From contig NW_027473504.1 of NCBI RefSeq assembly GCF_050947335.1, forward strand, positions 62,001 to 126,000: a DNA stretch of 64,000 nt, given 5' to 3'. Of the stretch, positions 30,201-43,900 are shown one piece after another. The number at the start of each line of letters is the position of its first letter. Position 1 is the stretch's first letter. Origin of the DNA: Megachile rotundata (taxonomy: Eukaryota; Arthropoda; Insecta; Hymenoptera; Megachilidae). A model generated the notes under the pieces. It was not told where the DNA came from, ran no database searches, and saw only the letters and a program-made list of their open reading frames with translations. Made by a program: the position numbers and the translations under genes.

Positions 30201-32625
30201 AATCTAACTCATATTATTAGCCATATTATGCTTAAATGATCGATAGAACTACAATTACTATACTCATTACTCTTATTATTATCAATCTAACCCATATTAT
30301 TAGCCATATTATGCTTATATGATCGATAGAACTACAATTACTATACTCATTACTCTTATTATTATCAATCTAACCCATATTATTAGCCATATTATGCTAA
30401 TATGATCGACAGAACGACAATTACTATACTTATTACACTCACTTTTATCAATCTAACTCATATTATTAACCATATTATGCAAATTTGATAGATAGAACGA
30501 CAATCACTATACTTATTACTCTTATTATTATCAACCTAACTCATATTATTAGCCATATTATGCTTATATGATCAATAGAACGACAATTACTATACTTATT
30601 ACTCTTATTATTATGAATCTAACTCATATTATTAACCATATTATGCAGATATGATCGATAGAACTACAATTACTATACTCATTACTCTTATTATTATCAA
30701 TCTAACTCTTATTATTAGCCATATTATGCTTATAAAATCGATAGAACGCCCATTACTATACTTATTACTGTTATTATTATCAATCTAACTCATATTATTA
30801 GCCATATTATGCTTAAATGATCGATAGAACTACAATTACAATACTCATTACTCTTATTATTATCAATCTAACCCATATTATTAGCCATATTATGCTTATA
30901 TGATCGATAGAACGAGAATTACTATACTCACTACTCTTAGTATTATCAATCTAACTCATATTATTAACCATATTATGCAGATATGATCGATAGAACTACA
31001 ATTACTATACTCATTACTCTTAGTATTATCAATCTAACTCATATTATTAGCCATATTATGGTTCTATGATCGATAGAACGAGAATTACTATACTTATTAC
31101 TCTTATTATTATCAATCTAATTCATATTATTAACCATATTATGCTAATATGATCGATAGAACGACAATTACTATACTAATTACACTCACTGTTATCAATC
31201 TAACTCATATTATTAACCATATTGTGCAGATATGATCGATAGCACGACATTTACTATACACATTACTCTTACTATTATCAATCTAACTCGTATTATTAAC
31301 CATATTATGCAGATATGATCGATAGAACTACAATTACTATACTCATTACTCTTATTATTATCAATCTAACTCATATTATTAGCCATACTATACTTATATG
31401 ATCGACAGAACGACAATTACTATACGTATTACACTTACTATTATCAATCTAACTCATATTATTAGCCATATTATGCTTATATGATCGATAGAACGACAAT
31501 TACTGTACTTATTACTCTTATCATTATCGATCTAACTCATATTATTAACCATATTATGCTAATATGATCGATAGAACGACAATTACTATACTTATTACAC
31601 CCACTAATATCAATCTAACTCATATTATTAACCATACTATGCAGATATGATCGATAGCACGACATTTACTGTACTTATTACTCTTATTATTATCAACCTA
31701 ACTCATATTATTAGCCATATTATGCTTATATGATCGATAGAACGACAATTACTATACTTATTATTCTTATTTTTATCAACCCAACCCAAATTATTCGCCA
31801 TATTATGCTTAAATGATCGATGGAACGACAATTACTATACTTATTACTCTTATTATTATGAATCTAACTCATATTATTAGCCATATTATGCTTATATGAT
31901 CGATAGAACGACAATTACTATACTTATTACTCTTAATATTATCAATCTAACTCATATTATTAGCCATATTATGCTTATATTATCGATAGAACGACAATTA
32001 CTATACTTATTACTTTTATTATTATCAACCCAACTCATATTATTAGCGATATTATGCTTAAATGATCGCTAGAACTACAATTACTATACTCACTACTGTT
32101 AGTATTATCAATCTAACTCATATTATTAGCCATATTATGCTTATATGATCGATAGAACGACAATTACTATACTCATTACTCTTATTATTATCAATCTAAC
32201 TCAAGCCATATTATGCTTATATGATCGATAGAACGAGAATTACTATACTCACTACTCTGAGTATTATCAATCTAACTCATATTATTAGCCATATTATGCG
32301 TATATTATCGATAGAACGACAATTACTATACTTATTACTTTTATTATTATCAATCCAACTCATATTATTAGCCATATTATGCTTAAATGATCGCTAGAAC
32401 TACAATTACTATACTCACTACTGTTAGTATTATCAATCTAACTCATATTATTAGCCATATTATGCTTATATGATCGATAGAACGACAATTACTATACTCA
32501 TTACTCTTATTATTATCAATCTAACTCTTATTATTAGCCATATTATGCTTATAATATCGATAGAACGACAATTACTATACTTATTACTGTTATTATTATC
32601 AATCTAACTCATATTATGAGCCATA
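27240..32625 (+). repeat. Older 36-38-monomer-offset duplication, about 2.3 kb per copy
   Basis: The block at about 27240-29640 is repeated at about 30395-32625. The offset is 3154 bp (38 x 83) at the left, for example AACGCCCATT at 27591 and 30745, and 2988 bp (36 x 83) from about 28.0 kb onward, for example GCCATACTATAC near 28394 and 31382. The second copy therefore lost two monomers, and it also lost 7 bp near 32203. Scattered substitutions, such as CACTAATATC for CACTATTATC near 31605 and CCCAAATTATT for CCCATATTATT near 31788, make this pair visibly less alike than the domain I/II duplications, so it is probably older. Confidence 0.72.
32195..32212 (+). repeat. 76-bp monomer with a 7-bp deletion
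   Basis: Here the usual AACTCATATTATTAGCC reads AACTCAAGCC, so TATTATT is lost and the monomer is 76 bp. This is the largest single indel in the window. The homologous spot in the older duplicate copy, about 29.2 kb, is full length, so the deletion came after that duplication. The lost bases lie in a TATTATTA run, which fits slippage or a small exchange between direct repeats. Confidence 0.9.
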
Positions 32626-34375
32626 TTATGCTTAAATGATCGATAGAACTACAATTACTATACTCATTACTCTTATTATTATCAATCTAACCCATATTAT
32701 TAGCCATATTATGCTTATATGATCGATAGAACTACAATTACTATACTCATTACTCTTATTATTATCAATCCAACTCATATTATTACCCATATTATGCTGA
32801 TATGATCGATAGCACGACATTTACTATACATATTACTCATATTATTATCAACCTAACTCATATTATTAGCCATATTATGCTAATATGATCGATAGAACGA
32901 CAATTACTATACTCATTACTCTTATTTTTATCAATCTAACTCATATTATTAGCCATATTATGCTTCTATGATCTATAGAACGAGAATTACTATACTCACT
33001 ACTCTTAGTATTATCAATCTAACTCATATTATTAGCCATATTATGCTTAAATGATCGATAGAACTACAATTACTATACTCATTACTCTTATTATTATCAA
33101 TCTAACCCATATTATTAGCCATATTATGCTTATATGATCGATAGAACGAGAATTACTATACTCACTACTATTAGTATTATCAATCTAACTCATATTATTA
33201 GCCATATTATGCTTATATTGTCGATAGAACGACAATTACTATACTTATTACTGTTATTACTATCAATCTAACTCATATTATTAGCCATATTATGCTTAAA
33301 TGATCGATAGAACGACAATTACTATACTTATTACACTCACTGTTATCAATCTAACTCATATTATTAACCATATTATGCAGATATGATCGATAGCACGACA
33401 ATTACTATACTTATTACTCTTATTATTATCAATCTAACTCATATTATTAGCCATATTATGCTTATATGAGCAATAGAACTACAATTACTATACTTATTAC
33501 TCTTGTTATTGTCAATCTAACTCATATCATTAACCATATTATGCAGATATGATCGATAGAACTACAATTACTATACTCATTACTCTTATTATTATCAATC
33601 TAACTCGTATTATTAGCCATATTATGCTTATATGATCGACAGAACGAGAATTACTATACTCACTACTCTTAGTATTATCAATCTAACTCATATTATTAGC
33701 CACATTATGCTTATATGATCGATAGAACTACAATTGCTATACTCATTACTCTTATTATTATCAATCCAACTCATATTATTACCCATATTATGCTGATATG
33801 ATCGATAGAACAACATTCACTATACTTATTACACTCACTATTATCAATCTAACCCATATTATTAACCATATTATGCAGATATGATCGATAGAACGACAAT
33901 TACTATACTTATTACTCTTATTATTATCATTCTAACTCATATTATTAACCATATTATGCAGATATGAGCGATAGAACTACAATTACTATACTCATTACTC
34001 TTATTATTATCAATCTAACTCATATTATTAGCCATATTATGCTTATATGATCGATAGAACGACAATTACTATACTTATTACCCTTATTATTATGAATCTA
34101 ACTCATATTATTAGCCATATTATGCTTATATGATCGATAGAACTACAATTACTATACTCATTACTCTTATTCTTATCAATCCAACTCATATTATTACGCA
34201 TATTATGCTGATATGATCGATAGAACGACATTCACTATACTTATTACGCTCACTATTATCAATCTAACTCATATTATTAACCATATTATGCAGATATGAT
34301 CGATAGAACGACAATTACTATACTTATTACTCTTTTTATTATCATTCTAACTCATATTATTAACCATATTAAGCG

Positions 34376-35490
34376 ATATGATCGATAGAACGACAATTAC
34401 TATACTCATTACTCTTATTATTATCAATCTAACTCTTATTATTAGCCATATTATGCTTATAATATCGATAGAACGACAATTACTATACTCATTACTCTTA
34501 TTATTATCAATCTAACCCATATTATTAGCCATATTATGCTTATATGATCCATAGAACGAGAATTACTATACTCACTACTATTAGTATTATCTATCTAACT
34601 CATATTATTAGCCATATTATGCTTATATTGTCGATAGAACGACAATTACTATACTTATTACTGTTATTACTATCAATCTAACTCATATTGTTAGCCATAT
34701 TATGCTTAAATGATCGACTAGAACGACAATTACTATACTTATTACACTCACTGTTATCAATCTAACTCATATTATTAACCATATTATGCAGATATGATCG
34801 ATAGCACGACAATTACTATACTTATTACTTACTCTTATATTATCAATCTAACTCATATTATTAGCCATATTATGCTATATGAGCAATAGAACTACAATTA
34901 CTATACTTATTACTCTTGTTATTATCAATCTAACTCAGATTATTAACCATATTATGCAGACATGATCGATAGAACTACAATTACTATACTCATTACTCTT
35001 ATTATTATCAATCCAACTCATATTATTACCCATATTATGCTGATATGATCGATAGAACGACATTCACTATACTTATTACACTCACTATTATCAATCTAAC
35101 TCATATTATTAACCATATTATGCAGATATGATCGATAGAACGACATTCACTATACTTATTACACTCACTATTATCAATCTAACTCATATTATTAACCATA
35201 TTATGCAGATATGATCGATTTAGAACGACAATTACTATACTTATTACTCTTATTATTATCATTCTAACTCATATTATTAACCATATTAAGCCGATATGAT
35301 CGATAGAGCTACAATAACTATACTTATTACTCTTATTATTATCATTCTAACTCATATTATTAACCATAATATGCAAATTTGATCGGTCGTTAGAACGACA
35401 ATCACTATACTTATTACTCTTATTATTATCAACCTAACTCATATTATTAGCCATATTATGCTTATATGATCGATAGACGACATTCACTAT
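34376..35490 (+). repeat. Indel-rich irregular segment of the array
   Basis: Seven of the 19 small indels in the window lie in this 1.1 kb: AAGCGATATG (-1, about 34376), GATCGACTAGAACG (+1, 34718), TTACTTACTCTTATATT (+3, 34838), TATGCTATATGAGC (-1, 34876), GATCGATTTAGAACG (+2, 35219), GATCGGTCGTTAGAACG (+4, 35388) and GATAGACGACATTC (-1, 35474). Elsewhere tens of kilobases keep exact 83-bp phase. The segment could be an older, decaying part of the array, or a stretch with poor consensus in the assembly. The sequence alone does not decide. Confidence 0.8.
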
Positions 35491-35979
35491 ACTTATTACA
35501 CTCACTATTATCAATCTAACTCATATTATTAACCATATTATGCAGATTTGATCGATAGAACGACAATTACTATACTTATTACCCTTATTATTATCATTCT
35601 AACTCATATTATTAACCATATTAAGCCGATATGATCGATAGAGCTACAATTACTATACTCATTACTCTTATTATTATCAATCTAACTCATATTATTAGCC
35701 ATATTATGCTTATATGATCGATAGAACGACATTCACTATACTTATTACACTCACTATTATCAATCTAACTCATATTATTAACCATATTATGCAGATTTGA
35801 TCGATAGAACGACAATTACTATACTTATTACCCTTATTATTATCATTCTAACTCATATTATTAACCATATTAAGCCGATATGATCGATAGAGCTACAATT
35901 ACTATACTCATTACTCTTATTATTATCAATCTAACTCATATTATTAGCCATATTATGCTTATATGATCGATAGAACGAC
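35436..35979 (+). repeat. 3-monomer (249 bp) tandem duplication
   Basis: A three-monomer unit is repeated at an offset of 249 bp. It runs CTTATATG with GACATTCAC, then CAGATTTG with TACCCTTATT, then AAGCCGATATG with GAGCTAC. The TGCAGATTTG marker is at 35541 and 35790. The first copy has a 1-base deletion (GATAGACGAC near 35474) that the second lacks. The same ordered trio occurs singly near 36.8-37.0, 39.8-40.0, 42.5-42.6 and 44.1-44.2 kb. Confidence 0.78.
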
Positions 35980-36089
35980 AATTACTATACTCATTACTCT
36001 TATTATTATCAATCTAACTCATATTATTAGCCATACTATACTTATATGATCGACAGAACGGCAATTACTATACTTATTACACTTACTAT

Positions 36090-39000
36090 TATCAATCTAA
36101 CTCATATTATTAGCCATATTATGCTTATATGATCGATAGAACGACAATTACTATACTTATTATTCTTATTTTTAACAACCCAGCTCATATTATTCGCCAT
36201 ATTATGCTTAAATGATCGATGGAACGACAATTACTATACTTATTACTCTTATTATTATGAATCTAACTCATATTATTAGCCATATTATGCTTATATGATC
36301 GATAGAACGACAATTACTATACTTATTACTCTTATTATTATGAATCTAACTCATATTATTAACCATATTATGCAGATATGATCGATAGAACTACAATTAC
36401 TATACTCATTACTCTTATTATTATCAATCTAACTCATATTATTAGCCATATTATGATTCTATGATCTATAGAACGAGAATTACTATACTCACTACTCTTA
36501 GTATTATCAATCTAACTCATATTATTAGCCATATTATGCTTAAATGATCGATAGAACTACAATTACTATACTTATTATTCTTATTTTTATCATCCCAACT
36601 CATATTATTCGCCATATTATGCTTAAATGATCGATAGAACGACAATTACTATACTTATTACTCTTATTATTATGAATCTAACTCATATTATTAGCCATAT
36701 TATGCTTATATGATCGATAGAACTACAATTACTATACTCATTACTCTTATTATTATCAATCCAACTCATATTATTACCCATATTATGCTGATATGATCGA
36801 TAGAACGACATTCACTATACTTATTACACTCACTATTATCAATCTAACTCATATTATTAACCATATTATGCAGATTTGATCGATAGAACGACAATTACTA
36901 TACTTATTACTCTTATTATTATCATTCTAACTCATATTATTAACCATATTAAGCCGATATGATCGATAGAGCTACAATTACTATACTCATTACTCTTATT
37001 ATTATCAATCTAACTCATATTATTAGCCATATTATGCTTATATGATCGATAGAACGACAATTACTATACTCATTACTCTTATTATTATCAATCTAACTCA
37101 TATTATTAGCCATACTATACTTATATGATCGACAGAACGGCAATTACTATACTTATTACACTTACTATTATCAATCTAACTCATATTATTAGCCATATTA
37201 TGCTTATATGATCTATAGAACGACAATTACTGTACTTATTACTCTTACCATTATCGATCTAACTCATATTATTAACCATATTATGCTAATATGATCGATA
37301 GAACGACAATTACTATACTTATTACACCCACCATTATCAATCTAACTCATATTATTAACCATATTATGCAGATATGATCGATAGCACGACATTTACTATA
37401 CTTATTACTCTTATTATTATCAACCTAACTCATATTATTAGCCATATTATGCTTATATGATCGATAGAACGACAATTACTATACTTATTACTCTTATTAT
37501 TATGAATCTAACTCATATTATTAACCATATTATGCAGATATGATCGATAGAACTACAATTACTATACTCATTACTCTTATTATTATCAATCCAACTCATA
37601 TTATTACCCATATTATGCTGATATGATCGATAGAACGACATTCACTATACTTATTACACTCACTATTATCAATCTAACTCATATTATTAACCATATTATG
37701 CAGATATGATCGATAGAACTACAATTACTATACTCATTACTCTTATTATTATCAATCTAACTCTTATTATTAGCCATATTATGCTTATAATATCGATAAA
37801 ACGACAATTACTATACTTATTACTCTTATTATTATCAATCTAACTCATATTATTAGCCACATTATGCTTATATGATCGATAGAACGACAATTACTATACT
37901 TATTACTCTTATTATTATCAATCTAACTCATATTGTTAACCATATTATGCTTATATGATCAATAGAACGACAATTACTCTACTTATTACTCTTATTATTA
38001 TGAATCTAACTCATATTATTAACCATATTATGCAGATATGATCGATAGAACTACAATTACTATACTCATTACTCTTATTATTATCAATCTAACTCTTATT
38101 ATTAGCCATATTATGCTTATAATATCGATAGAACGACAATTACTATACTTATTACTCTTATTATTATCAATCTAACTCATATTATTAGCCACATTATGCT
38201 TATATGATCGATAGAACGACAATTACTATACTTATTACTCTTATTATTATCAATCTAACTCATATTGTTAACCATATTATGCTTATATGATCAATAGAAC
38301 GACAATTACTCTACTTATTACTCTTATTATTATGAATCTAACTCATATTATTAGCCATATTATGCTTATATGATCGATAGAACGACAATTACTATACTTA
38401 TTACTCTTATTATTATGAATCTAACTCATATTATTAACCATATTATGCAGATATGATCGATAGAACTACAATTACTATACTCATTACTCTTATTATTATC
38501 AATCTAACTCATATTATTAGCCATATTATGCTTCTATGATCTATAGAACGAGAATTACTATACTCACTACTCTTAGTATTATCAATCTAACTCATATTAT
38601 TAGCCATATTATGCTTAAATGATCGATAGAACTACAATTACTATACTCATTACTCTTATTATTATCAATCTAACCCATATTATTAGCCATATTATGCTTA
38701 TATGATCGATAGAACGAGAATTACTATACTCACTACTATTAGTATTATCAATCTAACTCATATTATTAGCCATATTATGCTCATATTGTCGATAGAACGA
38801 CAATTACTATACTTATTACTGTTATTACTATCAATCTAACTCATATGATTAGCCATATTATGCTTAAATGATCGATAGAACGACAATTACTTTACTTATT
38901 ACACTCACTGTTATCAATCTAACTCATATTATTAACCATATTATGCTTAAATGATCGATAGAACGACAATTACTATACTTATTACCCTTATTATTATGAA

Positions 39001-40640
39001 TCTAACTCATATTATTAGCCATATTATGCTTATATGATCGATAGAACTACAATTACTATACTCATTACTCTTATTATTATCAATCCAACTCATATTATTA
39101 CCCATATTATGCTGATATGATCGATAGAACGACATTCACTATACTTATTACACTCACTATTATCAATCTAACTCATATTATTAACGATATTATGCAGATA
39201 TGATCGATAGAACGACAATTACTATACTTATTACTCTTATTATTATCATTCTAACTCATATTATTAACCATATTAAGCCGATATGATCGATAGAGCTACA
39301 ATTACTATACTCATTACTCTTATTATTATCAATTCAACTTATATTATTACCCATATTATGCTGATATGATCGATAGAACAACATTCACTATACTTATTAC
39401 ACTCACTATTATCAATCTAACTCATATTATTAACCATATTATGCAGATATGATCGATAGAACGACATTCACTATACTTATTACACTCACTATTATCAATC
39501 TAACTCATATTATTAACCATATTATGCAGATATGATCGATAGATCGACAATTACTATACTTATTACTCTTATTATTATCATTCTAACTCATATTATTAAC
39601 CATATTAAGCCGATATGATCGATAGAGCTACAATTACTATACTTATTACTCTTATTATTATCATTCTAACTCATATTATTAACCATATTATGCAAATTTG
39701 ATCGGTAGAACGACAATCACTATACTTATTACTCTTATTATTATCAACCTAACTCATATTATTAGCCATATTATGCTTATATGATCGATAGAACGACATT
39801 CACTATACTTATTACACTCACTATTATCAATCTAACTCATATTATTAACCATATTATGCAGATTTGATCGATAGAACGACAATTACTATACTTATTACTC
39901 TTATTATTATCATTCTAACTCATATTATTAACCATATTAAGCCGATATGATCGATAGAGCTACAATTACTATACTCATTACTCTTATTATTATCAATCTA
40001 ACTCATATTATTAGCCATATTATGCTTATATGATCGATAGAACGACAATTACTATACTTATTATTCTTATTTTTAACAACCCAGCTCATATTATTCGCCA
40101 TATTATGCTTAAATGATCGATGGAACGACAATTACTATACTTATTACTCTTATTATTATGAATCTAACTCATATTATTAGCCATATTATGCTTATATGAT
40201 CGATAGAACGACAATTACTATACTTATTACTCTTATTATTATGAATCTAACTCATATTATTAACCATATTATGCAGATATGATCGATAGAACTACAATTA
40301 CTATACTCATTACTCTTATTATTATCAATCTAACTCATATTATTAGCCATGTTATGATTCTATGATCTATAGAACGAGAATTACTATACTCACTACTCTT
40401 AGTATTATCAATCTAACTCATATTATTAGCCATATTATGCTTAAATGATCGATAGAACTACAATTACTATACTTATTATTCTTATTTTTATCATCCCAAC
40501 TCATATTATTCGCCATATTATGCTTAAATGATCGATAGAACGACAATTACTATACTTATTACTCTTATTATTATGAATCTAACTCATATTATTAGCCATA
40601 TTATGCTTATATGATCGATAGAACTACAATTACTATACTT
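36090..40640 (+). repeat. 47-monomer-offset (3901 bp) duplicated block, about 0.65 kb per copy
   Basis: Bases of about 36090-36739 recur at about 39991-40640, offset 3901 bp (47 x 83). Markers shared in order are TTTAACAACCCAGCTC (36171 and 40072), GATCGATGGAACG, the unusual ATGATTCTATGATCTATAG monomer (about 36453 and 40354) and TCATCCCAACTC (36590 and 40491). One substitution seen is CATGTTATG near 40351. Related copies of the TTTAACAACCC part occur at 43477, 44722 and 46216. The last three are shifted by 2 bp from the 83-bp grid because of an insertion near 41910 (AACTTCAATATT). Confidence 0.75.
37671..38355 (+). repeat. 4-monomer (332 bp) tandem duplication in domain III
   Basis: Bases 37671-38023 match 38003-38355 at an offset of 332 bp. 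The unit runs CAGATATG with AACTAC, then CTTATAATATCG, then GCCACATTATG, then TGTTAACC with GATCAATAG and TACTCTAC. One difference is GATAAAACGAC (about 37796) against GATAGAACGAC. The GATAAAACGAC variant reappears near 41696 in another copy of the same four monomers, showing that the first unit, not the second, was the source or relative of that copy. Confidence 0.8.
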
Positions 40641-40955
40641 ATTATTCTTATTTTTATCATCCCAACTCATATTATTCGCCATATTATGCTTAAATGATCG
40701 ATAGAACGACAATTACTATACTTATTACTCTTATTATTATGAATCTAACTCATATTATTAGCCATATTATGCTTATATGATCGATAGAACTACAATTACT
40801 ATACTTATTATTCTTATTTTTATCATCCCAACTCATATTATTCGCCATATTATGCTTAAATGATCGATAGAACGACAATTACTATACTTATTACTCTTAT
40901 TATTATGAATCTAACTCATATTATTAGCCATATTATGCTTATATGATCGATAGAA
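40445..40955 (+). repeat. Dimeric (166 bp) unit repeated three times
   Basis: A two-monomer unit is present about 3.1 times in a row. It has TTATTCTTATTTTTATCATC in one monomer and AACGAC with TTATTATGAATC in the other. TCATCCCAAC recurs at 40491, 40657 and 40823, exactly 166 bp apart. Single copies of the same pair exist near 36590, 42236 and 43813, so the triplication is a local expansion. It is the only clear dimer-based higher-order tandem repeat in the window. Confidence 0.88.
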
Positions 40956-43900
40956 CGACAATTACTATACTTATTACTCTTATTATTATGAATCTAACTC
41001 ATATTATTAACCATATTATGCAGATATGATCGATAGAACTACAATTACTATACTCATTACTCTTATTATTATCAATCTAACTCATATTATTAGCCATATT
41101 ATGCTTCTATGATCTATAGAACGAGAATTACTATACTCACTACTCTTAGTATTATCAATCTAACTCATATTATTAGCCATATTATGCTTAAATGATCGAT
41201 AGAACTACAATTACTATACTCATTACTCTTATTATTATCAATCTAACCCATATTATTAGCCATATTATGCTTATATGATCGATAGAACGAGAATTACTAT
41301 ACTCACTACTATTAGTATTATCAATCTAACTCATATTATTAGCCATATTATGCTTATATTGTCGATAGAACGACAATTACTATACTTATTACTGTTATTA
41401 CTATCAATCTAACTCATATTATTAGCCATATTATGCTTAAATGATCGATAGAACGGCAATTACTATACTTATTACTATTATTATTATCAATTTAACTCAT
41501 ATTATTACCCATATTATGCTTATATGATCGATAGAACGACAGTTACTATACTAATTACTCTTATTATTATGAATCTAACTCATATTATTAACCATATTAT
41601 GCAGATATGATCGATAGAACTACAATTACTATACTCATTACTCTTATTATTATCAATCTAACTCTTATTATTAGCCATATTATGCTTATAATATCGATAA
41701 AACGACAATTACTATACTTATTACTCTTATTATTATCAATCTAACTCATATTATTAGCCACATTATGCTTATATGATCGATAGAACGACAATTACTATAC
41801 TTATTACTCTTATTATTATCAATCTAACTCATATTGTTAACCATATTATGCTTATATGATCAATAGAACGACAATTACTCTACTTATTACTCTTATTATT
41901 ATCAATCTAACTTCAATATTATTAACCATATTATGCAGATATGATCGATAGCACGACATTTGCTATACCTATTACTCCTATTATTATGAATCTAACTCAT
42001 ATTATTAACCATATTATGCAGATATGATCGATAGAACGACAATTACTATACTTATTTCTCTTACTATTATCATTCTAACTCATGTTATTAACCATATTAT
42101 GCAGATATGAGCGATAGAACTACAATTACTATACTCATTACTCTTATTATTATCAATCTAACTCATATTATTAGCCATATTATGCTTATATGATCGATAG
42201 AACGACAATTACTATACTTATTATTCTTATTTTTATCATCCCAACTCATATTATTCGCCATATTATGCTTAAATGATCGATAGAACGACAATTACTATAC
42301 TTATTACTCTTATTATTATGAATCTAACACATATTATTAGTCATATTATGCTTATATGATCAATAGAACTACAATTACTATACTCATTACTCTTATTATT
42401 ATCAATCCAATTCATATTATTACCCATATTATGCTGATATGATCGATAGAACGACATTCACTATACTTATTACACTCACTATTATCAATCTAGCTCATAT
42501 TATTAACCATATTATGCAGATTTGATCGATAGAACGACAATTACTATACTTATTACTCTTATTATTATCATTCTAACTCATATTATTAACCATATTAAGC
42601 CGATATGATCGATAGAGCTACAATTACTATACTCATTACTCTTATTATTATCAATCTAACTCATATTATTAGCCATATTATGCTTATATGATCGATAGAA
42701 CGACAATTACTATACTCATTACTCTTATTATTATCAATCTAACTCATATTATTAGCCATACTATACTTATATGATCGACAGAACGGCAATTACTATACTT
42801 ATTACACTTACTATTATCAATCTAACTCATATTATTACCCATATTATGCTGATATGATCGATAGAACAACATTCACTATACTTATTACACTCACTATTAT
42901 CAATCTAACTCATATTATTAACCATATTATGCAGATATGATCGATAGAACGACATTCACTATACTTATTACACTCACTATTATCAATCTAACTCATATTA
43001 TTAACCATATTATGCAGATATGATCGATAGAACGACAATTATTATACTTATTACTCTTATTATTATCATTCTAACTCATATTATTAACCATATTAAGCCG
43101 ATATGATCGATAGAGCTACAATTACTATACTTATTACTCTTATTATTATCATTCTAACTCATATTATTAACCATATTATGCAAATTTGATCGGTAGAACG
43201 ACAATCACTATACTTATTACTCTTATTATTATCAACCTAACTCATATTATTAGCCATATTATGCTTATATGATCGATAGAACTACAATTACTATACTCAT
43301 TACTCTTATTATTATCAATCTAACTCTTATTATTAACCATATTATGCAGATATGATCGATAGCACGACATTTACTATACTTATTACTCTTATTATTATCA
43401 ACCTAACTCATATTATTAGCCATATTATGCTTATATGATCGATAGAACGACAATTACTATACTTATTATTCTTATTTTTAACAACCCAGCTCATATTATT
43501 CGCCATATTATGCTTAAATGATCGATGGAACGACAATTACTATACTTATTACTCTTATTATTATGAATCTAACTCATATTATTAGCCATATTATGCTTAT
43601 ATGATCGATAGAACGACAATTACTATACTTATTACTCTTATTATTATGAATCTAACTCATATTATTAACCATATTATGCAGATATGATCGATAGAACGAG
43701 AATTACTATACTCACTACTCTTAGTATTATCAATCTAACTCATATTATTAGCCATATTATGCTTAAATGATCGATAGAACTACAATTACTATACTTATTA
43801 TTCTTATTTTTATCATCCCAACTCATATTATTCGCCATATTATGCTTAAATGATCGATAGAACGACAATTACTATACTTATTACTCTTATTATTATGAAT

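Noticed and set aside
32632..32820. 62-codon open frame on the minus strand starting in a CGATAGCACGACAT monomer
   Set aside because: It covers 2.3 satellite monomers, and its length comes from substitutions that happen to remove stops. Because 83 is not a multiple of 3, any stop in the monomer recurs in all three frames within 249 bp, so long frames cannot form. It has no ribosome-binding or promoter context and resembles no known protein.
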